Below, one piece after another: positions 1-10,443 of a stretch of DNA of 31,056 bases. The stretch is from Brachionus koreanus (Eukaryota; Rotifera; Eurotatoria; Ploima; Brachionidae), in the NCBI GenBank assembly GCA_016987375.1, contig PJRA01000473.1, forward strand, positions 1,522,853 through 1,553,908, in the 5' to 3' direction. Made by a program: the position numbers and the translations under genes. A model generated the notes under the pieces. It was given only the letters and a program-made list of their open reading frames with translations. It was not told the DNA's origin and searched no databases. The number at the start of each line of letters is the position of its first letter. Position 1 is the first letter of the stretch.

Positions 1-848
1 AAACAACCCCAAAAATTTTCGATTGGGCGCGCTTGAGGGACATTTGGCGGTTTGATATCTTTAGTCACATAATTTAGATTTTCGTTCATCCATGTTGTGC
101 TTACCATAGAATAGTGAGCAGACGCTAAGTCAGGCCAAAAAACGTAGTCAAGGTCTTCATGATACTCATGTAAAAATGGGAGCAGTCGTTTTTTCAAGCA
201 TTCGTCGATATAGATGCTCGAATTGATGGTAACCGACTTTGATAATCGAAAAAAGGCTTAGAAATACCTCGATCAAATATGGCTATCCAAACAAGCACCT
301 TCTCTGGAAACTTCTCTCTTCCAGTAAACCGAACACTGTCCGGGCTAGTAGACTTGTCATTTGTATAATATCTAGCATTTCACGGCATGTTGTCGCTTGC
401 CAAAGTAAAGTACTTTTCGTCGTTCAAAATAAGCGAACATGGTGACCGATATAGCATATTTGAAAGTTTTTTACTCAATTTTTGGCTTTCTCATGCTGTA
501 CGGCGCTATATTTTAGTGTTTTTTTTCACGTTTACGATATGAAATATCCTTTTTTGTTAATTGCCGGCCAACTGTTGTCTGGTGAACATTAAATTTTCTT
601 GCTAGACGTATTTGACTCACTCCAGTTCGGTTATTGGTCAATCTCTTCAGTTTTGTCTTCCTTGCAGCTGTCCAGGTAGTTGGACGACCCTTTCTCTTAT
701 TGTCCCTGATCGGATCTCCAATTTGAATACGGTTGATCGTATTATATAGTGCTTCGAGCGATTCCTTGCTTAGTAGAGTGCGCTATAATGTCGGATTTTG
801 TCATTTGTGAAATCATATTTTTGACTGTTCAGACACAGAAAGTCCCAT
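1..848 (-). pseudogene. Tc1/mariner-type DDE transposase relic (DD36E spacing)
   Basis: Reading the minus strand from an ATG at 848-846 gives MGLSVSEQSK, then a frameshift. A helix-turn-helix DNA-binding part follows at about 820-520, with KGRPTTW and a second HTH (VSQIRLARKFNVHQTTVGRQ). The catalytic domain then starts with NDEKYFTL (first Asp codon 419-421). It continues in another frame with VFWPDLASAHY (second Asp, 129-131) and ends in ARPIENFW (Glu, 18-20). Thirty-six residues separate the last two acidic residues, the spacing of the DD36E group of Tc1/mariner elements. The copy is dead: a stop interrupts the start region, a TAA lies in the linker near 510, a TGA sits at 380-382, and the frame changes near 230-245. 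The 3' part of the element runs off the left edge. Family assignment is secure from the motifs; subgroup naming is less so because indels could alter the spacing. Confidence 0.88.
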
Positions 849-915
849 TTTAAAATTTTTTTTTTGTAATATTTTAGCTAATTTTTATTAGTTTATAAAT
901 AAATATATATATGAT

Positions 916-939
916 CCCCTGATCATTTGCATGATCGGG
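916..939. repeat. Short palindrome, possible end of the transposon
   Basis: GATCAT-TTGC-ATGATC, flanked by CCC and GGG with one unpaired T, forms a compact hairpin about 70 bp beyond the transposase start and next to a TATATATATA run. It may be part of the terminal inverted repeat of the element at 1-848. The other end is outside the window, so this cannot be tested here. Confidence 0.45.
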
Positions 940-1181
940 CAAGTAAACTTAACTTTTGTCCTTTTACTTATGCATCTTCACCCGTTAGTAAAAATATAAA
1001 ATTTCCAAATGTAAAAATTAACAAAGAAAATAAATATTTCAAGTAAAAATTTTTATTTTTAAAAAGTTAACAAAAAAAAATTCTAGGATGAACTATCATT
1101 TAAAAAATTTTTTTTCTAATAAAACATCAAATAATTTTCAATCAGATTTGATTCTGTTTTTAAAGCTAGTTTAAATAATTA

Positions 1182-4100
1182 TCAAGAAGTAAATAGTTTG
1201 AATCCATGGCCAGTATCATATTCATGAACCGGAATAATTCTTGCCTTAAGTCTCTTTAAAAGAAAATATATATTTTTTACAAAGTCAATTTTAATATAAA
1301 AAACACGACAATTTATCAACTTTAGCATGGGTCGACAAATAAAATACGGATAATAAAGATTCCAAAAATGGTTCAAATCATTTGCTAGCGACGTTTCACT
1401 AGAGTCATAGGTGTAATTTGTCCAATATTTTGAAAAAGCACACTTTGCCTCATAGAAAAATGCATCAGAAGCCTTTTGATCTTTTGTTTTGTTTTGATTC
1501 TCTGCGAACTCAATTGACTCATTTTCTTCGTCCTCATCATCCACATCATTGTCATCATTTTCATCCTCGTCACTTTCTTTTTCGTTAATTATTTCTTTTG
1601 TCTCTTCTAAATCATGATGGCTATTAGTTATATTGAAAAAGTAATCGACTTTATTATTTAAATTGTCAGAATCTTGATTAGATGACTGAGTCACATTACA
1701 ATTTGACTTGATCCAGTCCAAAGTAAATTTTCCAATGTTCAAGTAAGAATCAAAATAACTGCCAGGAATTACTTGTGGTGAGCCTGGTGCCATCGTTTTT
1801 AGTCTTTTAGACTCTTTCAAAATAAGTTTGGTCTCGGAATTTTTTTCTCCTTTGGCAAAACCAAATTTATGAAAATTGTAATTGTATTTGACAGTTTGCA
1901 AAGCAATATAAACATTAGGCTCATTCAATTTTGTTTTGATATAATTTAATGATTTGTTTGTGTTTTCGGCATCTAAAATGAGTATTAGGCGACTATTTTT
2001 GTACAATTTTGAATTAGCAGAAAATTTGTTTGATTCAATCTGTTGACTATCTTTACTAGAATCAACGCCGCAATCATTATTGCAATGAATGTCCTTCCAA
2101 ATTTCGATTATTTGCTCAATGCTCAATTCATTTCCGTCAATGAACGCGAGATTGTCAGTTAGAGCAGAGGTTGGACCACAATAGTAAAGAATGTATGTGT
2201 TGTAAAAAGAGCCATCATTGGAACATTTTTGAAAATATGATCTTAATTTTTGTTCTAGAAATTCTCTGTTTAGCCCGGTTGAGACAAAATCACAGCCATA
2301 GTTTTCAATGAGATGAAATTGTAAAAATGCTTGAATTTTGTTCAAAATGTATCCACATCTTTGAGTCAACGCTTGCTGATAATTAAATGGTAGATTGATG
2401 AAATTGTTTGACCTAACCGAAGATGAGTGCATCTCGTTTGAATAGGAAGAGTTTGTCTTGGATTTTTTTGCATCATTTAGAAAAGTTCCTGCATTGTAAA
2501 TGTTAAGAATGAGAGGCGGAGCGACCAAGGCATAGGCGATACAAGTTCCAGTAGAGGACTTGGGGAAAAGGTAGAGAAGACTGAGCCAAATGAAATTAAC
2601 GCTCAGAACAATCAAGTAGAGGCCTATTGTGAGCGGCGAATTTGTGCCATAAGCGAATAGGCCCATCAATATTGTTTGGCCAAAACAGTAAAGTGATATC
2701 CTATAGGAAATAGATCCCAGATGACGAACGCCTTTGTACGACAATATCCTATGCAATGGCACATTTAGACTAGAGTGATTGTTAAAGCCAAAATTTTTAT
2801 TGAAAAAAAGTCTAATTAAAAATTTTCTCATGCGCACTGTAACCTTGCTGCTAGTGCTAATCGAATTGTTGTTGCTTGAAGTCGATTGAGTTAGAACACT
2901 GTCACGATTAGGACCAAGCTGGTTCATAGACTTGGCCGATTTTCTGCTAATATTGCTGGAATTCTCAAACGAATTAGCATTGGTCAAACTATTTGTTTCG
3001 TTTAGCAATAAATAGCAGTCAACTATTTTGTTCATGAGATGGCTTAGATTGATCATACTGAGAAGCTGGAATGAGCACCATAGAACACCGAAAAACAAAT
3101 AGATCGGCAATATTAGAAAGGACCACGATTTAAATCGGATTGAAAGAGTAATTGTGCAAGTTATTGAGAAGAGAAAATAGATTAAATAAGAAGAGTAAAT
3201 GGCTAGTTTATGACAGAGCGAAAAATTGCACAAAAACGAAATGTTCCATCTTTCTAAGCTGTTCAAAGTGCAATAGTAAATGCTTAGAATTGATTCAAAG
3301 TAAAATGTTAACAAGAAAGCCAAAAATGTCATTATATTAAACGAAAGAAGGTTTATGATCGACAAGTGGCTTCGATTTAATGCTGAATTTGAAATAATTA
3401 AGTCTAATAGACTTGAATTGGTAATTGTGTTATTGTGACGAATGATGTCACTAATGTCCGTTATACTGTATGTATTCATTTTGCTAATAAACATTATGGA
3501 TAGTAAAAATATGCTCAAATTTATGCTAGCATTTATGATCGATTTAAGACGAAACAAAATAAGAATTAACACCAGTGGAAAAAAAACAAATATTAGCTCA
3601 ATTGATTTTAGCAAATAGAACAAATGAAATAGAGAGATGACAAAGCCGGCAAACAAAGACATGTCATCAAATTGAAATATTCTAAAGTTGTTCTTGTTGT
3701 TTTGATGCTGCTTAAGCTGATTGCATTGCTCTTCATTATATTTCATCAAATAGCTGTAATAGTTGAAATAGTAGTTTTGATTTAGATTGCATTTCGAGTC
3801 GTACAGCGCTTTTTCTTGAAGTTTTTTTAGGTTTTTTCCAAAGCTGATCGAGTTCTTTTTTTTCAACAGGCCAATTAGGCATCGCAGTAGTGCACAGCCA
3901 AGAATAAAAAAATGTATGAAAATAGAATAGGAATCTTGAGCAATTTGATTGGGACTTTCGATGAAACAATTTTGACAAAACTGATAGCCGAACAAAAAGT
4001 TGAGAATAATGCTGGCTATTTTTGTAAAAACTCGGTGGATTATTTTTTTCAAAATTGAATAAAACTTTTTACTATTCGAGGATGAAAAGTGAGAAGCTGT

Positions 4101-4772
4101 TGTAGTCGAAGCTAATGAGTCTCTCTCAGCTGCATCTTTGTCTTGCTGGTTTATTGTTTCTATGTCATAATCATATAAGCTTATGACCCAGCGATGATAC
4201 TTGAACTGAAATTTGATCAAATAGCTTAGGATAAAACATATGAAAAACACAAATACGACTAGAATTTGAAGAGTCAAGTAAGACTGCTTGATTGTCTGAG
4301 TTGCTTTTATCTCATAAGATGCATTTGACTTGAGTCTTTTTTCCATTGAAATATTTTTCGAATCGGTCACATTTTGGACCGATTTGAGCTCGTACAAAAA
4401 TGACTTGTTTGAAAAAGTGCACAAATTCAAGGAGACAAACAATAGCAGGTCAGTAAAGTATCCAAGAAGAGAAAATACGACCGTATACTTGTTTAGAAGC
4501 AAATTTATGTGCAAAAAGTGTCTAAGTCGTTCAATAATTGAATAGAATGCCTGAAGTTTGTTGGTTTGTTTAGCTGCATTTTTAAAATTAAAACTATTCT
4601 CTATTTTGACATCGTCGCAATTCAAACTATAATCTGACTTTAGTTCATTAGTATTTTTCTCTATATACAACTCTTGGTTGTTATGCTCAAAATTCATGTT
4701 GGTTATTGACCAAAATTGATCCGATTGATTTTGAAGATTTCTAGAATCTTTAAAATTTGCATCGTTGGCCAT
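1182..4772 (-). CDS. TMEM168: TMEM168-family multi-pass membrane protein
   Basis: One uninterrupted exon codes for 1196 aa. The first in-frame ATG is at 4772-4770 with an A-rich context; a TTG three codons upstream should not be taken as the start. The N-terminal two thirds holds about ten or more hydrophobic segments (for example near residues 97-119 and 166-187), separated by Ser/Asn-rich loops. The orthology evidence is in the C-terminal third: GVRHLGSISY, then YGCDFVSTGL (about 826), TYILYYCGPT, SRLILILDAEN (about 930), FTLDWIKSNCN and the very end YDTGHGFKLFTS. These follow the order seen in vertebrate TMEM168, which ends DTGQGFKL. An Asp/Glu-rich insert lies near 1065-1090. Vertebrate TMEM168 is about 700 aa, so this copy is expanded by low-complexity loops. 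Molecular function is not established. A pecanex assignment was considered and dropped. ALG6 lies 277 bp upstream on the same strand. Confidence 0.85.
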   Translation of the reverse strand: MANDANFKDSRNLQNQSDQFWSITNMNFEHNNQELYIEKNTNELKSDYSLNCDDVKIENSFNFKNAAKQTNKLQAFYSIIERLRHFLHINLLLNKYTVVFSLLGYFTDLLLFVSLNLCTFSNKSFLYELKSVQNVTDSKNISMEKRLKSNASYEIKATQTIKQSYLTLQILVVFVFFICFILSYLIKFQFKYHRWVISLYDYDIETINQQDKDAAERDSLASTTTASHFSSSNSKKFYSILKKIIHRVFTKIASIILNFLFGYQFCQNCFIESPNQIAQDSYSIFIHFFILGCALLRCLIGLLKKKNSISFGKNLKKLQEKALYDSKCNLNQNYYFNYYSYLMKYNEEQCNQLKQHQNNKNNFRIFQFDDMSLFAGFVISLFHLFYLLKSIELIFVFFPLVLILILFRLKSIINASINLSIFLLSIMFISKMNTYSITDISDIIRHNNTITNSSLLDLIISNSALNRSHLSIINLLSFNIMTFLAFLLTFYFESILSIYYCTLNSLERWNISFLCNFSLCHKLAIYSSYLIYFLFSITCTITLSIRFKSWSFLILPIYLFFGVLWCSFQLLSMINLSHLMNKIVDCYLLLNETNSLTNANSFENSSNISRKSAKSMNQLGPNRDSVLTQSTSSNNNSISTSSKVTVRMRKFLIRLFFNKNFGFNNHSSLNVPLHRILSYKGVRHLGSISYRISLYCFGQTILMGLFAYGTNSPLTIGLYLIVLSVNFIWLSLLYLFPKSSTGTCIAYALVAPPLILNIYNAGTFLNDAKKSKTNSSYSNEMHSSSVRSNNFINLPFNYQQALTQRCGYILNKIQAFLQFHLIENYGCDFVSTGLNREFLEQKLRSYFQKCSNDGSFYNTYILYYCGPTSALTDNLAFIDGNELSIEQIIEIWKDIHCNNDCGVDSSKDSQQIESNKFSANSKLYKNSRLILILDAENTNKSLNYIKTKLNEPNVYIALQTVKYNYNFHKFGFAKGEKNSETKLILKESKRLKTMAPGSPQVIPGSYFDSYLNIGKFTLDWIKSNCNVTQSSNQDSDNLNNKVDYFFNITNSHHDLEETKEIINEKESDEDENDDNDVDDEDEENESIEFAENQNKTKDQKASDAFFYEAKCAFSKYWTNYTYDSSETSLANDLNHFWNLYYPYFICRPMLKLINCRVFYIKIDFVKNIYFLLKRLKARIIPVHEYDTGHGFKLFTS

Positions 4773-4842
4773 TTTTTTCAAATTTAATTGTTAAACTGGC
4801 ATTTAAATTACTTAATTGCTTTTGTCATCTACTTTTGTATAT

Positions 4843-4863
4843 CTAAAAAAATAAAAAAAAAAA
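4843..4863 (-). promoter_or_regulatory. Strong 3' splice acceptor upstream of TMEM168 start
   Basis: On the minus strand a nearly pure T tract ends in TTTTTTTTAG at 4843, 70 nt before the TMEM168 ATG, with no coding sequence before it. It could be the acceptor of a 5'UTR intron or a spliced-leader trans-splice site. It lies about 130 nt downstream of the ALG6 poly(A) signal. Confidence 0.55.
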
Positions 4864-4971
4864 GGATATGAATAGAAATAAATTCATAGAAAATTTTTTT
4901 GGTTAACAATGTCCAAAAAAAAAGTGAAAATTAACAAATTTAGCAAAGAAAAAAATTGTTCATTTATAAGC

Positions 4972-4977
4972 TTTATT
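4972..4977 (-). terminator. Poly(A) signal of ALG6
   Basis: AATAAA on the minus strand, about 75 nt past the ALG6 stop codon and before the acceptor at 4843. Position and sequence fit a cleavage/polyadenylation signal, though AATAAA is frequent by chance in such AT-rich DNA. Confidence 0.5.
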
Positions 4978-5049
4978 TATGACTTATAAATAAAATCTAA
5001 ATTTTACCCATTTTTTTAGCATCTACTTTTAATTGCTTTTAATTTTTTG

Positions 5050-7293
5050 CTATAGAATTTTTGTTTTCTCAGTTAATATGCTCTCAAAATTGAAAAAAAG
5101 TCTTTGTGATTTCTCGAGTTCTTTTTCAGTTATGATTAGATCATTATTTTTCAAAGTTAACTGGATTAAATTGAACAAACAAAGAAAAAATATAAAATGA
5201 ACAAATGAATAAACACATATTAATAAAGTCCATAGATCTGGCAGATTTTGCGGAGGTCTAATGGCCAACGAACACACTGTTAATACCAGCATTCCACTTA
5301 ATGACATAAAGTACTAAAATATCAGTTATTTAAAAAGCATTAAGCTTCAAGTTTTATCACACAAATAATTACCAGTAACTTGAATATTTTCTCGTTAAAT
5401 TTTGAGAATTTTTGCGGTGCTAACTGTGTCAAACACAACCAAAATCTATCACCACTTTCTAATTTTTTAGAATGATAATAAACGTACACAATTAGATTAA
5501 ATAAAACACTAGTTGTAATAAATGGCAAAATCAAGCCATCCTTAATGAATAAAGGAAGCATACTAAACAAAATAATTTAGACATTATATACTTATATATT
5601 TATATATAGTTCAAAATTTTATTTTAGATTACCTAAAATTGGCTATTGAAATGAACCAACTTACAAGTTGAGGATAGAAATTAACTAGTAAACATGCAGG
5701 TCTAAAAAAGTTAATATTTTTTTTTATGATGCATGATGAATTGTTTAATACTTACACTGTACTAATTATTATACTTTTTTCGTGAACTTGGAATGAAAAC
5801 AAGTAGAATGTGAGTGCTGAAATAATTAAAGCCAACAAAAAACACTGTCGACTTGGTTTGAAAAGAAGATTCAACGATGATGGCAAATTAAAAATGACGG
5901 TGATCACAAAACTAATTTTGGCTAAATTTTCGGATGCAAAATTTTGCTTTAGTTTCAAAATTGGAGACAATGAGCACCACAAATTTGCAACTTTGTCCTT
6001 AAATTTTTCGTATTCTTAATAAAAAAAAAATCTTTATCTCATTTATGTTCTCTTTACTTCGAATAGGCCTCTTTTAATTGGAAATATTCGGATCAGAACT
6101 TGTGTCACAGAATCAAATCCTTCATTTATATAAGGATACCACAAGATGCCAAATGTAAAAATTACTGTTGATCCAATTATTGTTAACAAAAAGAGCCTGT
6201 TAATAAAATAAATTAGACAAAATTAATAAATCCTTATTACCATACCCGTAACTAAAAATATTTGACTTTAAACATATGGCTAGTAGAAAAAAAAATATTG
6301 GTAAAGCATGGTACAGTTCCATTTGCTTGTAATTTAAAGCAAGGCAAAAAAAAAACGCACAAAACATAAGTCGCATAGTGTTCAATTTTTTAATTGATTT
6401 TGTTGATTTATACGATAATGAAAAGTATAAAGACAGCTGCATGAGTCCCAAACTTATTGAGTTATATTGAAAGTGTCCATGGTCGATCAAAACTAAAGTT
6501 GGATTAAGCAGAATGAAGAACAGACTAGCTAGATAATCACTTTTCTGTGCCAAATCATCTTTTTTAGATCGCTTATCGTTATTCTGTTCATTTGTAGCAT
6601 TCAATTTAAAAAACATTTGGTTTAGAATCAAAACTACTGATGGAAAGAATATCAATAAATCGAACACTAAAACTTAAAAAAAAATTCTACTCAATTTTAT
6701 GAAAGACATTTTTCTTGAATTTAAAAATAGAAAATTTTTAAAATTAAGCTATTTGATGAAATAAGAAGTTAGTTAAGAAAAAAATTTAAAATTAAACCTG
6801 TAAGTCGCATGAAAAGTTTATGTTTCTCATTTTCTAATCCTCTAGATTCGTGGAGTTTTACAAAAGAAGGATCTATTGAATCAGCCCTTAAAAAACTTTA
6901 AATGATCAAATACTAAGAGTTTTTTGTCAAAAGACTAACAAATATCCCATCAAAAAACTATGATATGCAGTCAATGGAGGATAATCTAGTCCCCAGTAAT
7001 TTAGATCATTGTCACTTGTATTTCTATACCAATCATTAATTCTCAGATTAAAAGTAATTTCCATCCAGTGTCGTTGGGCTTGAAGTTATTTTCTGAAAGC
7101 AGTTCACACAAAAATCTCAAAATTACCTTCATAGTCTCCGAACATTTTTGGCTTAGCTTGACCTATTAGATATCATTAGTAAGCTAGAAATATTTATGAG
7201 CTTATATAGCTTGCCTGAATAAGAATTCATGGAAATCGACCATCGATACGTGATTGAAAATAAAACAATAAGAACTAAAGTAGATTGAAACAT
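5050..7293 (-). CDS. ALG6: Dolichyl-P-Glc:Man9GlcNAc2-PP-dolichol alpha-1,3-glucosyltransferase
   Basis: ALG6 adds the first glucose to the lipid-linked N-glycan precursor in the ER membrane (GT-C fold, polytopic). Ten exons: 7215-7293, 7127-7162, 6940-7078, 6798-6886, 6246-6666, 6058-6196, 5756-5997, 5633-5701, 5373-5562, 5050-5313. They total 1668 bp and join in frame to 555 aa; introns are 48-131 bp. Signature stretches in order are [20 protein letters not shown] (Asp36, the luminal-loop aspartate thought to be catalytic in the family), [85 protein letters not shown] and [17 protein letters not shown] together with [11 protein letters not shown] favours ALG6 over ALG8. The length is slightly above the usual ~510-550 aa, from an insert near [15 protein letters not shown]. 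Intron 1 has a GC donor. The stop is at 5050-5052. Confidence 0.93.
7163..7214 (-). other. GC-AG intron in ALG6
   Basis: Exon 1 ends TATTCAG, followed by GCAAGC rather than GT; the intron ends AATAG and is 52 bp. Joining TCAG to GTCAAGCTAAG restores [13 protein letters not shown], matching the family. No GT donor nearby keeps this frame, so the GC donor is well supported. Confidence 0.85.
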
Positions 7294-7315
7294 TTTTATC
7301 TGGGAAATTAGTTGT

Positions 7316-7330
7316 CTGAAAAAGTAAATA
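7316..7330 (-). promoter_or_regulatory. 3' splice acceptor just before ALG6 start
   Basis: The minus strand reads ATTTACTTTTTCAG and then 22 nt to the ALG6 ATG. It is a good acceptor with no coding exon upstream, so a 5'UTR intron or a trans-splice site is likely. Confidence 0.5.
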
Positions 7331-10283
7331 ATGTTTTGATATATTTTTTTTAATTATCTTGGTTTTAAAATAAGTTTATCTTTTGTTAAATTCAGTGATG
7401 GATCGTTATCACTTTAGTTTAAGTAATTATCTAACCTAAACTTTGATTACTCTATGTAAAAATACAATGATAATTTTATAATAAAAATTATGTTACATTT
7501 TTTTCACAATAAAGTTAATGTTAAATTAAAAGAACCGTTCAACTTTCTAATAGCTGAATGAATAAACTCGAAAAATTTAACATTAACTTAGAATATTTTA
7601 TGTTAGATTAATGAAATATCATACTTAACAAAATTTGCAAGACAAATTTTAGAACGCTCCAAGAGTGTAAGCTATTTTGTCTTACTTTTCATATTCTTTT
7701 TTTTAATATATAACTCAATTTACCTAGATTCGATTTATATTTTTGATATCCAGAAATAGAATAAGAAAAAAATTTAATAATTTACTCTTAAATTTAGAAT
7801 TTTTGCGAAATATTTAATAATAATAAATTAATGATTTTGTTTGTATTCGTGTATCTTAAATTGGGACCAAATAGTAGCATTTGAATTATTTTCGATGAAG
7901 CAGGTGCAGTTGAAATACATGCACTGCTCCCAATTTGGCAAGCAAAGAATGAATGCTTTTGTAGTGTTTAAAATGAACATTTTCTTTAATATATTATATT
8001 GAGTCAAAAATTTTTTTAAAAAGTTTGGATATTTTGTATTTTATATACGATACTTCGTCATCTTAATTTGGTTAACAAAGCCAACAAATGTTCCCAAGTT
8101 GTTTCTCATCATTTGAAAAATTTCTTTTACTTAACTAGGCATTAAAATTTGTAGGAAACTAATTAAAAATTCTCTGGTTTCTAATTTAATATAACATTAG
8201 ACTCTAACAAGTATAAGACTAGAAAGTAAAAAAATATTTGTAATGGATCAAGTCTAATTAGATCAATGCATCTTCTTATCTAAATCAAGTTAAAGAAAAT
8301 ATTTCTTTCTCTTCAGCATAGTTTTAAAAAATTTTAGTTTTATCATTTATCATTTTTTTCAAGACAAATAATTTTTTTGGATAAAAACAGTGATTTATGT
8401 TTATGACTATTCTAGTTTTTATTATTTATTAAATAGCATCAAAGACAAAAAATTAAAAAAATACAAGACACGTCAAATAATGGAAGTTACTTAATTCTAA
8501 AAGCTAGTTAGTCCAAATTAACTCAATTTATTTTAAAATTTTTAAAAGACTAGCAATTTATTTCAGTATTTATTAAATCAATCAAGTCAATTGTTGTTCT
8601 AGGATCAAAATCAGAATACAAAATTGAAAAAATGTTTGCAAAGATCCTTTTTGGTTTTTTATTACTTTGTATTTGTTGTTTTAAGGAGAAATCAAATTCA
8701 AATAATTTTTTTATTTCCAATAAAGATCAAGTCTAATAGATGTTCAACAACAGAATGGCAGATTAATCTATTTAAAAAAGTAATCAACTAAGGACTGTTT
8801 TGTTTGGGCTTACAATTTAAAACTTAAAGAGCATTTGTTCAACTTTTTCTTAAGCAAAGTCATTGATAAATCACATATATTTGAATACTGAGCACTTTCG
8901 ACTCTAAGTTCTTTGATCACAGTAAAAGTCTCATTTGAACCCTATTATACTGAAAAAAGATATCAAAATTAAAATTAAAAATACCAAACATTTCTCAAAT
9001 GAACCAAAGTCTCTTCTTGCCACCCCGGAATAGTTTCTTCCTTTGCCAGGAATCTAACTTAAAAAATTTTCTGTTTTTAATTTCATTATCGTCTCCCAAA
9101 AAAATAATTTATGATGATGTGTTCAATGATCAATTTAAAATGATTTTCTGATTCAATGATAATTTTTTTGTCTCTAAGTTAATATTAATACTCATTTGAT
9201 TTATGTGGTAATTATTAAATTTTTTAAGACTGCGAGATCGTGAATAATTTTACAAATTAAATACTTAAAAAAAAGCATCGTTAAAATTTTAGTTAAATCT
9301 TTTTTGTACTTGTCATGATGATTTTGTTCTTTCAACATCTGAATTTTCAATCAATTAATTAATTAATCGAAGTTTTTATTTAAATCCTACTATTAAAAGT
9401 TATGCATAAAAAATTTTAAAATAAATAAAAACAAACTAAACTTGATCAAAATATTTATTTATAATTTTATTCAAATCATTTTTCTTGACTTTGAAATTTA
9501 TCTTATTGTAAATTAAAATATTTAAAATTTTTAAATTCAAACTATCATATAAAAAATTATTTTTTTCAAAATATATTAAAATTCAAAAATATTTTAATAA
9601 CAAATCTTTAAAATTTCCTATTTGCTGTATAATAATGTCGCTGATTCAAAGTTTTTTACTGTCAATTTTGTTCTACATGGTTTATTGATATTGGCAAAAT
9701 TTGAGAATAAATGCTCGACTGAACCTGAGGAAGTCGGAATTAAAAAAAATTTTGGCATCAATTAGAACAAACAAGGAAATCTTTTTTTATGTTTTTGCCA
9801 AAATTTGAGAAAAAAATTTATAATTTCTTCAAATTTATAATATGACTTTTTTTTTAATCATCACAAATTCAAAAAAATCATCTCATATATAGAATCATTT
9901 GAATAAAAAAAAAGCAGGATACATTTTCAACTCTAATTTCTATCAAGATTACATTACAATATCTAAGGTTAAATTAGATGGGAAATAATCAAAATGAAAA
10001 GAAAAATCAATTTTTATCTCAAATATTAATAGGAGTAAAGCATTGGTTTATGACTTAATTCGTTGATAGAATAAGCATGTATTTCTGTGACAGGAAGACT
10101 GTTTTACTTGTCGATGCTCTTTGTTAATTATTGTCACACTGGAGGTGGTAACTTTGGGAAAAAGCATACTTTAAAATAGACTTTAAAATGTTTTAAGGTT
10201 TAGACAACAAATTGAACAGTAGTTAAAAATGGTTATAATTTTTTTTTCTAAAGGTTTTTTTTTAGTTTTGTAAGTGCAATATA
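7331..10283. other. AT-rich intergenic region, no gene recognised
   Basis: Some 3 kb between the ALG6 start and the repeats before the gap. Both strands are dense in stops. A 50-aa minus-strand ORF (7828-7980) and a slightly GC-richer patch at about 8995-9062 were noted but have no recognisable homology. The 3' end of unc-4 (coding from the right) could extend into this region beyond the gap. Confidence 0.5.
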
Positions 10284-10428
10284 GTGCAACATTGAAATTT
10301 GCATCAGTTGTTAAAGTTTGCTGATGATGTGCAAATCTCTGCACAGTAAATTTTTTCTAAATCAAAGATATGCTAAATTTACAGATTTTTACAGAATGCT
10401 CGAAAAAATGCAATTTTGAATGTTGCAC
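10284..10428. repeat. 145-bp element with 20-bp imperfect inverted ends
   Basis: 10284-10303 and 10409-10428 are inverted copies differing at 2 of 20 positions (outer arm GTGCAACATT / AATGTTGCAC). A smaller hairpin, GTGCA/TGCAC at 10329-10344, lies inside. The layout resembles a tiny MITE. It sits only 15 bp from the SINE-like element. Confidence 0.5.
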
Positions 10429-10443
10429 CATGTTACATTTAGA

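Noticed and set aside
1182..4772. Pecanex homologue, suggested by size, minus-strand membrane protein and low-complexity loops
   Set aside because: None of the conserved pecanex C-terminal motifs occur; the C-terminal third instead follows TMEM168 to the last residues.
7828..7980. 50-codon minus-strand ORF with four cysteines
   Set aside because: No homology, no signal of splicing or conservation, and an ORF of this size is expected by chance.
8995..9062. GC-richer patch with an open frame and possible splice sites
   Set aside because: No frame joins convincingly to flanking exons and no family is recognisable; perhaps a decayed repeat.
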